DNA of 5,446 nucleotides from Thermococci archaeon (GCA_003663695.1 QMUB01000101.1:1-5446); one strand, 5' to 3'; shown: positions 1-5,446, counted from the stretch's first letter. The notes: generated from the sequence alone by a model not told the origin. Made by a program: numbers and translations.

Positions 1-1
1 T

Positions 2-661
2 ATATACAGAGGTGAATCCCACATAGATCTGACAATACGGGTCGAGGAGCTTCTGGAGCCTCTAGGATATAATCTTAGAGATGAAGTTTTCAACTGGATA
101 CAAACTCACGAGGAGGAGAACATACTGGATTCAGCATTAAAGACAGGCTTCCTGTCCCAATTCCGATTCGTAGCAAAAGGTGTATACGATGTGATTAGAC
201 TCATAGGAGAAGAAAACTTCACACTGGCATATGCTCCTGGGAGGAGGGGAACCGCTGAAGTTGCCAAAGAAGCCGTGGATAATTTCTTTGATGCCAACAT
301 CACTTTAGAGGAGTTTAAGGGGATAAACGATGGCAATTACATAGTTCTGACGGACTACAATGATGTCAACATAAGCGACTACAATCCTGATATAACCCTC
401 AAAGTCAATGACTCGAATATCGTCCTAAATGAAAAAACATACGACAAGGGCAAAACTATAGTTCTGGTACCCGGAAAGTATGAAAAGGGGGTTATACTCT
501 TTGTGCTGTATCCCGAGGATATAAAAAGTGCCGTTGAGACGTTCTTCAACTCCGGATTGATTAAATATCTCAAAGGAAAAGCCCTTGTAATCAAATTTGA
601 GGATAAAAACAATGACGGTATTGCAAGCTTGGAGGAGCTCAGTGCCGAGGTGATGGGGTGA
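2..661 (+). CDS. Unrecognised protein, 3' part only (5' end outside the window)
   Basis: The frame is open from base 2 to the TGA at 659-661, giving 219 visible residues, so the gene starts upstream of the window. The GTG at 191 is internal to this open frame and has no good Shine-Dalgarno site, so it is probably not the real start. I do not recognise the family. The visible part begins with a charged, probably helical region (about residues 15-105), then a strand-rich region (about 110-175) with alternating hydrophobic residues, and ends with an acidic loop, DKNNDGIASLEE (residues 201-212), that resembles an EF-hand or dockerin calcium loop. No C-terminal membrane anchor is visible. Three N-x-S/T sequons (NIT, NIS, NDS) would fit an exported protein, but the N-terminus that would show a signal peptide is missing. 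The stop lies 8 nt before the CetZ-like gene, so the two are probably co-transcribed. An envelope or S-layer-related role is possible but is only a guess. Confidence 0.8.
   Translation: MYRGESHIDLTIRVEELLEPLGYNLRDEVFNWIQTHEEENILDSALKTGFLSQFRFVAKGVYDVIRLIGEENFTLAYAPGRRGTAEVAKEAVDNFFDANITLEEFKGINDGNYIVLTDYNDVNISDYNPDITLKVNDSNIVLNEKTYDKGKTIVLVPGKYEKGVILFVLYPEDIKSAVETFFNSGLIKYLKGKALVIKFEDKNNDGIASLEELSAEVMG
602..637 (+). other. EF-hand-like calcium-binding loop in the first protein
   Basis: The 12 residues DKNNDGIASLEE place D, N, D, G and S at loop positions 1, 3, 5, 6 and 9 and E at position 12, as in an EF-hand loop. Position 8, normally I, L, V or M, is alanine, with isoleucine at position 7 instead, and the preceding segment looks like a strand rather than an E helix. 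It may therefore be a stand-alone calcium loop, or chance in an acidic region. Confidence 0.4.
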
Positions 662-662
662 T
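655..662 (+). promoter_or_regulatory. Shine-Dalgarno site of the CetZ-like gene
   Basis: GGGGTGAT matches the archaeal 16S rRNA 3' end (core GGTGAT) and lies 7 nt before the ATG at 670. It overlaps the stop codon of the preceding gene, which favours translational coupling. A second match, GAGGTGAT at 647-654, is 15 nt from the start and too far to be the main site. Confidence 0.75.
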
Positions 663-669
663 TAAATAG

Positions 670-1764
670 ATGAGAGCTCTAATCATCGGAATAGGTCAGT
701 GCGGAACCAAGATAGCTGATCTATTTGCACTTGTGGACTTTGAAACTCTGGCGATAAACACATCAAAGGGGGATCTGGAATATTTAAAGCATGTTCCCCA
801 CGAAAGGAGGATACTCGTTGGAGAGAGCCTCACAGGTGGAAAAGGTGTAAATGCAAATCCCATCCTCGGAAGGGAAGCAATGAAGCGCGATTTGCCAATG
901 ATAATGCGCAAGATAGACTCAATAGCCGGGAGAGAGGACATAGACATTTTCTTTTTGACCTTTGGATTTGGTGGGGGCACCGGTGCCGGCGGAACTCCTG
1001 TTCTCGCTGAGGCATTAAAGAACGAATATCCCGAGTCCCTCGTCGTCGCGATAGGGGCTCTTCCGTTAAAGGAGGAGGGCATAAGGCCGACCATCAACGC
1101 CGCCATAACCATAGACAAGCTCTCCAAAGTTGCTGATTCCATAATAGCGATAGACAACAACAAGCTCAGAGAAAGCGGTGATGATATTGGGAAAGCCTAT
1201 GAAAGGATAAACTACACGATAGTAGAGCGCATCGCCTCTCTCCTTGCCCTGATAGATATTCCGGGGGAGCAGACGCTGGATGGGAGCGATCTTAAGTTCG
1301 TTCTCAAGGCCTTCGGAAGCTTCGCCACAGTGGGCTATGCAAAAGACGATGCCTCCCGGATCAAGAACCTCTCCCGTCTTATATTAAAATCCTTCGAGAG
1401 TGAAGGCCTTTACTTGGAGGCAAACATAGAATCAGCCCTCTACGGTTTGATTGCCATTCACGGCCCCCCTGAAGTTCTAAAGGCAAGTGACATTTTTGAG
1501 GCACTGAATTACCTGACGAATAAAATAAAGGGAAAGCAGATATTTAGGGGGTTCTACCCTGATCCAAGGGAGAGAGAGGTTGAGATTGTTACGCTTTTGA
1601 GCGGGATATATGAAAGCAAGAGCATAGAGGACATTGTAATAACTGCCAGGAAGTATGCCCAATCATTTATGATAGCCAAGGAGGAAGCGGAAGCCAAAAA
1701 GAAGGAACTTTTGGAGGGCTTGCCGGATTTCGATGATATATACCCGGGTGAGGTGAATGAGTAA
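670..1764 (+). CDS. cetZ: CetZ-like tubulin/FtsZ-family GTPase
   Basis: This 364-aa protein belongs to the tubulin/FtsZ superfamily of GTP-dependent cytoskeletal polymers. Motifs are in the family order. The N-terminal nucleotide loop GIGQCGTKIAD (residues 7-17) is closer to tubulin GQCGNQI and CetZ GQAG-KIAD than to the FtsZ glycine run. A T3-like NTSKGDL is at 30-36, the tubulin signature GGGTGAG at 101-107, and DNNKL at 162-166 corresponds to FtsZ PNDKL. The T7 synergy loop, TLDGSD at 202-207, keeps both catalytic acidic residues (D204 and D207) but has T where FtsZ has N. The GGGTGAGGTPV wording, the NTS-x-DL box and the length favour CetZ over FtsZ1/FtsZ2. CetZ proteins in haloarchaea act in cell shape and motility rather than division. 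The C-terminus is a charged helical linker (about 335-349) followed by an acidic tail containing LPDFDDIYPGE. The start is fixed by the glycine loop and the Shine-Dalgarno site at 655-662. The last 8 nt overlap the next gene. Family assignment is secure; the CetZ subfamily and symbol are likely. Confidence 0.93.
   Translation: MRALIIGIGQCGTKIADLFALVDFETLAINTSKGDLEYLKHVPHERRILVGESLTGGKGVNANPILGREAMKRDLPMIMRKIDSIAGREDIDIFFLTFGFGGGTGAGGTPVLAEALKNEYPESLVVAIGALPLKEEGIRPTINAAITIDKLSKVADSIIAIDNNKLRESGDDIGKAYERINYTIVERIASLLALIDIPGEQTLDGSDLKFVLKAFGSFATVGYAKDDASRIKNLSRLILKSFESEGLYLEANIESALYGLIAIHGPPEVLKASDIFEALNYLTNKIKGKQIFRGFYPDPREREVEIVTLLSGIYESKSIEDIVITARKYAQSFMIAKEEAEAKKKELLEGLPDFDDIYPGEVNE
1746..1756 (+). 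promoter_or_regulatory. Shine-Dalgarno region of the two-TM membrane protein gene
   Basis: GGGTGA at 1746-1751 lies 5 nt before the ATG at 1757, inside the end of the CetZ-like gene. GAGGTGA at 1750-1756 is a longer match but abuts the start codon directly. Translation is probably coupled to CetZ. Confidence 0.6.
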
Positions 1765-2440
1765 AATCAGGGACTCAGTTGAAGTCGCTCTGGAGCTTGA
1801 TGAGAAGGAGATATATGCCCACATAGCCCATGAAAGCGCCGAGGATATGCTGAGGATAATATCCTCCCTCGATGCAGAGAGGGCAAAGAATAGGGGAGAG
1901 ATAATATACTATGAGGATGACTGGGACGACCTTATAAGAAAGAGAATTCAAAAGGGCAAGAGACATACCGCCTTTGACTTTTACAACCCAGCGCTCCTTG
2001 ATATCTGGGAGAGCAGGGTAAACAGTATGAAGGATGTCAAAAACAAGATAAAGATGGGCACAGCCGCAGTCTTGGGAATAACCGGAATAAGCCTCGCAAT
2101 CACATTCATATACCGGGAGGCATGGCTGCTGGTCGGTTTGAGCATTTTACCCTTAATCCTGGCACTTCAGGAGTATAAGAAGGAGTTTCTAGACTTCAGC
2201 TACTATCAGCTCTCCCAGTTCTTCATAGACGAGCTAAAGGAGCTGATTGCAAAGCACAATCTCGATAGAGAGAAATACGGCTTCAGAGTTTTCAACTACG
2301 ATTATTTTGATGTCGATGTGAGGAAGGTCGGTATGAACACAATCGCATTTGTAACGGTGGATGGGGGACGTAGGGAAGACATTGAGAAGAGGGTTGGAAA
2401 AATAGTCGCAAGCATAAAGGATACCACAGGAAATAAGTAA
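1757..2440 (+). CDS. Two-TM membrane protein of unknown family, paired with CetZ
   Basis: This 227-aa protein belongs to no family I recognise. It has an acidic, helical N-terminal part (about residues 1-95, with a tryptophan- and aspartate-rich patch around 52-58), a membrane hairpin (about 100-119 and 122-138), and a C-terminal part (about 140-227). The C-terminal part starts with an amphipathic helix and ends with short strands. Basic residues flank both outer ends of the hairpin (KNKIK before, KK after), so both soluble parts are predicted to be cytoplasmic. No signal peptide, sequon or catalytic motif is visible. The ATG at 1757 overlaps the CetZ-like gene by 8 nt and has a Shine-Dalgarno site inside that gene, so the two are very likely made together. 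A role as membrane anchor or regulator of the CetZ polymer is an inference from this context and topology. It is followed by the 47-nt gap before the pilin-like genes. Confidence 0.88.
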   Translation: MSKIRDSVEVALELDEKEIYAHIAHESAEDMLRIISSLDAERAKNRGEIIYYEDDWDDLIRKRIQKGKRHTAFDFYNPALLDIWESRVNSMKDVKNKIKMGTAAVLGITGISLAITFIYREAWLLVGLSILPLILALQEYKKEFLDFSYYQLSQFFIDELKELIAKHNLDREKYGFRVFNYDYFDVDVRKVGMNTIAFVTVDGGRREDIEKRVGKIVASIKDTTGNK

Positions 2441-2453
2441 AAAGTGTTAAATA
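2441..2453 (+). promoter_or_regulatory. Possible TATA/BRE promoter element of the pilin-like operon
   Basis: AAAGTG followed by TTAAATA (2447-2453) resembles an archaeal purine-rich BRE plus TATA box. Initiation about 25 nt downstream of the box would fall near 2475, leaving a leader of about 13 nt with a GGAG at 2475-2478, a plausible length for Thermococcales. The match is not strong and the region is AT-rich, so readthrough from the CetZ group is also possible. Confidence 0.35.
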
Positions 2454-2487
2454 GTTTTGGAGAGATAGATATTAGGAGAGTGAGAGG

Positions 2488-3084
2488 ATGAGAAGAGGAC
2501 AGGTGTCACTGGAATTCATGTTCGTGTTTGCAATATTCCTGACCCTGTTAGTCTACTCCGTTAACAACGTTACATTCACCCAGAACAGCCAGTCCGTTGA
2601 AACGCTTAGAGTTCAGGTGAGTCTTGAAGCCAAGAGCTTTGCAAATACCATTTCAAATACTGTTTCTCAGGTTTATGCCCAGGGCCCGGGTTCAAAGGCA
2701 ACCACATACTTCATGTTTAAATACCTCAAAGATGAATCCTTCCTTAAAAAAGCGTACAATATGAGTGGAACCCCCCAGATCTTAATTGGATACCAGAACG
2801 GGACTTACGTTGGCATCCTCGACAGCTCCAACAAGAACATATATCAAAATGAAACGAATACCACGAAAAGGAATCTCTTCTGGAGCCGGGCATTGTATTC
2901 AAAAAACGTTACTTCATATTCTCCATCGGCATCGGGCACTTCCCTCCCGGGAATTCTCGTAAATGCGAATGCCCTCCCCACCACCCTCAAGATAGTTGTG
3001 GAATGGAATCCGGATAACACCGAAGCATGGAGCTTGGATACGAGCACGGGAGAGCTCCACATAAACATTAAACCGGGTGGGTGA
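2488..3084 (+). CDS. Type IV pilin-like protein, class III signal peptide (first of cluster)
   Basis: This 198-aa protein starts with an archaeal prepilin leader: MRRG, predicted cleavage after G4, then mature QVSLEF with glutamate at +5 (E9) and a hydrophobic helix to about residue 24. The Q-x-S-x-E pattern is that of the class III (DUF361) precursors cut by EppA-type peptidases in methanogens. The helix would form the filament core. The remainder is a strand-rich surface domain with six N-x-S/T sequons, suggesting N-glycosylation outside the cell. Residues 49-68 contain K-F and VYA-x-G-x-G and align without gaps to the next protein. The last part (about 163-194) ends in a GELHI strand that recurs in the 465-aa protein. 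The ATG at 2488 is preceded by purine-rich GGAGAGTGAGAGG. The stop lies 1 nt before the next start. It is probably a structural subunit; whether major or minor cannot be told. Confidence 0.9.
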   Translation: MRRGQVSLEFMFVFAIFLTLLVYSVNNVTFTQNSQSVETLRVQVSLEAKSFANTISNTVSQVYAQGPGSKATTYFMFKYLKDESFLKKAYNMSGTPQILIGYQNGTYVGILDSSNKNIYQNETNTTKRNLFWSRALYSKNVTSYSPSASGTSLPGILVNANALPTTLKIVVEWNPDNTEAWSLDTSTGELHINIKPGG

Positions 3085-3085
3085 T
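3075..3085 (+). promoter_or_regulatory. Shine-Dalgarno region deciding the start of the second pilin-like gene
   Basis: GGGTG at 3075-3079 lies 6 nt before the ATG at 3086, and GGGTGAT at 3079-3085 abuts it. An in-frame GTG at 3077 lies within this site and lacks its own Shine-Dalgarno site, so the ATG at 3086 is preferred. Confidence 0.6.
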
Positions 3086-3520
3086 ATGAGAAAAGCTCAG
3101 GTAAGCCTTGATCTGCTTTTTGCAATCCTCCTGATACTCCTTACATTGGTTAATCTTACCTACCTCGCCACCAGTGAGACCGCCCACAGCGAGATGTTCA
3201 GCACAATAAGCGAGGTTAAAACTTTTTCAATAAGCCTCAGGGATCACATAACAAAGGTCTATGCGGTTGGAGAGGGCTTCAAGAAGAAGGAAGTTTTCCC
3301 CTTCAACCTTGAAAGTGGAGAGAGCATACGGATACACTTAAACAGCTCTTCAAACTCCATAATAATAAATGCCACCATAGATGGGAAGAGCTATACTATA
3401 ACCCAGAGGTCAGATGTGCCGCTTAAAGATTCCAACGTCACATTAACAAACTCCAAGAGGGAATTCTGGGTAAGCACGGAGATAAGCGGGGGGATGCTTT
3501 ATGTTAAAGTTGAACCGTAA
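3086..3520 (+). CDS. Type IV pilin-like protein, class III signal peptide (second of cluster)
   Basis: Starting at the ATG at 3086 the product has 144 aa, with leader MRKA, predicted cleavage after A4, mature QVSLDL and a hydrophobic helix to about residue 24. A longer reading from the GTG at 3077 adds only three residues. The acidic residue at mature +5 is aspartate (D9) instead of the usual glutamate, and the residue before the cut is alanine rather than glycine. Residues 45-64 (K-F through VYA-x-G-x-G) align without gaps to residues 49-68 of the preceding protein, so the two are probably tandem paralogues. The C-terminal part is strand-rich, and four sequons (NLT, NSS, NAT, NVT) suit an extracellular protein. 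The gene starts 1 nt after its neighbour and its end overlaps the next gene by 20 nt. It is likely a filament subunit, minor or major. Confidence 0.87.
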   Translation: MRKAQVSLDLLFAILLILLTLVNLTYLATSETAHSEMFSTISEVKTFSISLRDHITKVYAVGEGFKKKEVFPFNLESGESIRIHLNSSSNSIIINATIDGKSYTITQRSDVPLKDSNVTLTNSKREFWVSTEISGGMLYVKVEP

Positions 3521-3980
3521 AGGGCAGACCGCTATAGAGACACTCTTTATACTCGCCATAATAATGACAGGGATAGCTATGGTTCTCTCCAGCTATCTCA
3601 ATGAGAATAGAGATGTTTCGGTGGTTACATATATCAGAGCCTCGGCATCCCACGCATGTGATTACCTAAACATGGGCGTGCAAACGAGCGAAAGTCCCTA
3701 CTCCCTTTTAAACAATGATCTAGCATCCCTAAATGGGACAAATTATCAGTTCAGGGTTATGAGTATTGGACTAAATGAAACCTCAACAGCTATGAATATC
3801 TCTGTGAGTATAAGCACCCCCTTTGTATTGAACACCTCAATGGTGTCTTCACTCGAAAACTCAATAAAATTATTCATAGTTGAGGATGTCTCCCGGAACA
3901 CGAACATGGGAAAAAATGGAACCAATCTGGTCTATTCCGGTAAAATCGTGAGGTTGAATGTGAGCGTGGTGAAAGGATGA
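3501..3980 (+). CDS. Type IV pilin-like protein, class III signal peptide (third of cluster)
   Basis: This 159-aa protein has leader MLKLNRKG, predicted cleavage after G8, then mature QTAIE with glutamate at +5 (E13) and a hydrophobic helix to about residue 33. The start at 3501 is supported by a G-rich site at 3488-3495 with 5 nt spacing and gives a normal leader length. It overlaps the preceding gene by 20 nt. The body has six N-x-S/T sequons in 159 residues and a single cysteine (C53). It lacks the VYA-x-G-x-G block of the two preceding proteins, so it belongs to a different pilin subgroup, although an aromatic and small-residue segment (YIRASASHACDYLNMGV, 44-60) occupies a similar place after the helix. 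The stop overlaps the next start as ATGA. It is probably a minor or structural subunit of the same filament. Confidence 0.88.
   Translation: MLKLNRKGQTAIETLFILAIIMTGIAMVLSSYLNENRDVSVVTYIRASASHACDYLNMGVQTSESPYSLLNNDLASLNGTNYQFRVMSIGLNETSTAMNISVSISTPFVLNTSMVSSLENSIKLFIVEDVSRNTNMGKNGTNLVYSGKIVRLNVSVVKG
3966..3972 (+). promoter_or_regulatory. Shine-Dalgarno site of the 465-aa pilin-like gene
   Basis: GTGGTGA contains the GGTGA core and ends 4 nt before the ATG at 3977. It sits inside the end of the preceding gene, and with the ATGA stop/start overlap points to translational coupling. Confidence 0.6.
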
Positions 3981-5374
3981 GGAGGAAAGGTCAGTTCCTG
4001 TCGCTGGATGCCCTGCTTTCACTCGTGCTGGTCATCATGGTGATCGGGGTAGTGATTAACACAAATGACATGATAAAGGCGGAAGTCTCCAGCATGATAG
4101 GATGGTACGATAGGGCTAACATAGCAGATAACATGCTAGATGTTTTGACCAAGAGCCCGGGCTATCCCGAGAACTGGGAGGATAATTCCTCAAGTGTGAG
4201 AAGCGTGGGGTTGAGGAGCGAGAACTATTCCTATGCCCTGAGTTATGAGAAAATCACAGCTTTAAATGCTTCAATTAGCATGGCTAATGTGAGGAACAGC
4301 CTTGTGAACTTCAGCAGATGGAAGGACTTCCAGATGGAGTTCTATCTCCTCACGAAGAACGTCAGCGTTGGTGGAAGCTTCCCGGGGAAAATATACATAG
4401 ACCTGAGTGAGAGCAGAAACAGGAACATCCAAATTGGAGAAGGAAGCACCGGAAATAATCCCTTCCCTGCGACTAACGTCACTTTAAATGGAGACTCTCT
4501 CACCCAGCGCCCTCAGCCTTACAATCTGAACCCGGGAGATGTTCTCACGTTCATAAATCTAGCAGACATCACGGTGCACGACACAGTAAACCACGAAGAC
4601 TACCCAATTCCAGCCAACTCCTATATCGAAGTCCATGTAATTGATAGGGGATCTAATTTCCAGGCACAATGGAATAGCGGCGAACTCCACATAACCGGCC
4701 AGGGACAGGTTAGGATAATCATCCAGGGAAACACTGCAGGAAGCCTGTCCCTCACCTCCAACGTTATCTACCCAACCAACCTCACCATCCCAACCTACAG
4801 CTTCGCCCTCATTAACGGAAGCCCAGTTACAAGCAATTCCATCATAAACTCCTCAAAAGCCCGCTCTCCATGGATAGAACATGAAAAGAGAGGTTTTGTT
4901 GTTTCAAGCCTCCTCTACAGCAATCCAACTATAATCTCCCAAAATGAGACAAAAGTCCTCCTCGAAGGAAAGCTCAAAGAGAACGTGCCTGAATATGCGT
5001 ACTTGGAGATCGATGTTCCATCAGATGAAGCCGGCGACATTACGCTCGTAGTGCTGGATGGAGGTACAATTAAAGGAGTCCTAATCGAAAAAAACGCCTC
5101 CAACTCCAACGTTATGGGTGAGATAGCCTGGAGAGATGGAAACAGGACTTATGCAAAGTTCTATGAGGGAAACACCTCATCGGTTAGAATACCGTGGAAG
5201 GATATCTTTGGCAGATTCAACACAGAGAACGGAGCAAAACCTGTTGAGCTCTGGATTTATGAGAACAGCTTTAGTGGAAACGTGGTTTTGAGGGATTTGG
5301 ATAATCTGGGGATGCTGCTTGAACCGAAGTTCGAGCCGATTTTAATAAAACTGTGGGTGTGGGATGACAGATGA
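3977..5374 (+). CDS. Large type IV pilin-like surface protein (465 aa)
   Basis: The N-terminus MRRKG, then QFLSLDALLSLVLV, is a prepilin-type leader and helix (hydrophobic to about residue 28), with predicted cleavage after G5 and an aspartate at mature +6 (D11). After the helix comes SPGYPENW (60-67) with VGL at 77-79 and a lysine-isoleucine-leucine segment near 92-96, an arrangement I associate with archaeal pilin-like proteins. Residues about 165-250 form a strand-rich section that may be an inserted domain and contains a GELHI strand (235-239) like that of the first pilin-like protein. Residues about 330-465 form a second strand-rich domain ending in an aromatic IKLWVWDDR. Thirteen N-x-S/T sequons indicate heavy extracellular glycosylation. 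At 465 aa it is two to three times the length of its neighbours, which suggests a minor, tip or adhesive subunit. It has no C-terminal anchor. It overlaps both neighbours by 4 nt. Membership of the pilin-like class is well supported; the adhesin role is inference. Confidence 0.88.
   Translation: MRRKGQFLSLDALLSLVLVIMVIGVVINTNDMIKAEVSSMIGWYDRANIADNMLDVLTKSPGYPENWEDNSSSVRSVGLRSENYSYALSYEKITALNASISMANVRNSLVNFSRWKDFQMEFYLLTKNVSVGGSFPGKIYIDLSESRNRNIQIGEGSTGNNPFPATNVTLNGDSLTQRPQPYNLNPGDVLTFINLADITVHDTVNHEDYPIPANSYIEVHVIDRGSNFQAQWNSGELHITGQGQVRIIIQGNTAGSLSLTSNVIYPTNLTIPTYSFALINGSPVTSNSIINSSKARSPWIEHEKRGFVVSSLLYSNPTIISQNETKVLLEGKLKENVPEYAYLEIDVPSDEAGDITLVVLDGGTIKGVLIEKNASNSNVMGEIAWRDGNRTYAKFYEGNTSSVRIPWKDIFGRFNTENGAKPVELWIYENSFSGNVVLRDLDNLGMLLEPKFEPILIKLWVWDDR
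5361..5367 (+). promoter_or_regulatory. Shine-Dalgarno-like site of the last gene
   Basis: GGGATGA lies 3 nt before the ATG at 5371, within the end of the 465-aa gene. The match to GGTGA is partial and the spacing short. The ATGA overlap suggests coupled translation. Confidence 0.4.
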
Positions 5375-5446
5375 GAAGGAGAGGATTCATATTCACTCTA
5401 GATGCCATGCTCTCGTTGCTCTTAGTTATGATATTTGTGACAAGCA
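5371..5446 (+). CDS. Pilin-like protein, 5' end only (fifth of cluster)
   Basis: Only 25 codons lie in the window, with no stop. They read MRRRG, then FIFTLDAMLSLLLVM, a basic leader followed by a hydrophobic helix. The layout copies that of the 465-aa protein: glycine at 5 and Leu-Asp-Ala at mature +5 to +7. The mature protein would begin with phenylalanine rather than glutamine. The ATG overlaps the previous stop as ATGA. The product is likely another pilin-like subunit, but its length and C-terminal domain cannot be known from this window. Confidence 0.75.
   Translation, partial: MRRRGFIFTLDAMLSLLLVMIFVTS

Noticed and set aside
191..661. A complete 156-aa gene starting at the GTG at 191
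   Set aside because: The same frame is open back to base 2 with coherent protein-like sequence, and there is no suitable Shine-Dalgarno site before 191, so this is the tail of a longer gene.
696..1163. Long minus-strand open frame opposite the CetZ-like gene
   Set aside because: It lies entirely antisense to a gene with clear family motifs, and its translation has no recognisable domain.
670..1764. Naming the GTPase as the division protein FtsZ
   Set aside because: The tubulin-like GQCG loop, the NTS-x-DL box, GGGTGAGGTPV and the altered T7 loop fit CetZ better than FtsZ1 or FtsZ2.
2441..2487. A transcription terminator after the two-TM protein gene
   Set aside because: The longest T run is four bases and there is no hairpin, so there is no support for one.
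3077..3085. GTG at 3077 as start of the second pilin-like gene
   Set aside because: It lies within the Shine-Dalgarno region and overlaps the preceding stop; the ATG at 3086 gives a standard short MRKA leader.
2844..3125. Minus-strand open frame across the junction of the first two pilin-like genes
   Set aside because: It is antisense to two well-supported genes, and its translation shows no leader, domain or clear start signal.
3977..5374. The 465-aa protein as an S-layer protein
   Set aside because: It has a prepilin-type leader rather than a Sec signal peptide, and it sits in a run of pilin-like genes.

Overview
The window looks like a piece of a hyperthermophilic euryarchaeon, most probably Thermococcales (Thermococcus, Pyrococcus or Palaeococcus). 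The evidence is the arginine codon use dominated by AGA and AGG, frequent ATA isoleucine codons, Shine-Dalgarno sites built on GGTGAT, very tight gene packing, a CetZ-type tubulin homologue, and a run of proteins with archaeal type IV prepilin (class III) leaders. This assignment rests on sequence character only; no database search was possible.

All eight genes are on the + strand, in two tight groups. Group 1 (2-2440) holds the 3' part of a gene for an unrecognised protein, a CetZ-like tubulin/FtsZ-family GTPase, and a two-TM membrane protein of unknown family. The gap between the first two is 8 nt, and the last two overlap by 8 nt. Group 2 (2488-5446, running off the end) holds five consecutive genes whose products start with a short basic leader, a G or A cleavage residue, a Q or F, an acidic residue at mature position +5 or +6, and a hydrophobic helix. 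These are three pilin-sized proteins (198, 144 and 159 aa), one large pilin-like protein (465 aa) and the start of a fifth. Their genes are separated by 1 nt or overlap by 4 to 20 nt. A 47-nt gap with a possible TATA element separates the groups.

Working interpretation: group 2 encodes subunits of a glycosylated type IV pilus-like surface filament, with the 465-aa protein as a candidate minor or tip subunit. Group 1 encodes a cytoskeletal GTPase with a candidate membrane partner. The adjacency suggests, but does not prove, that the CetZ filament helps place or organise the surface structure. No assembly ATPase, platform protein or prepilin peptidase lies in the window, so these must be outside it. 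No RNA gene, CRISPR array, insertion sequence or convincing terminator was seen, and no stretch over 300 bases lacks a gene.
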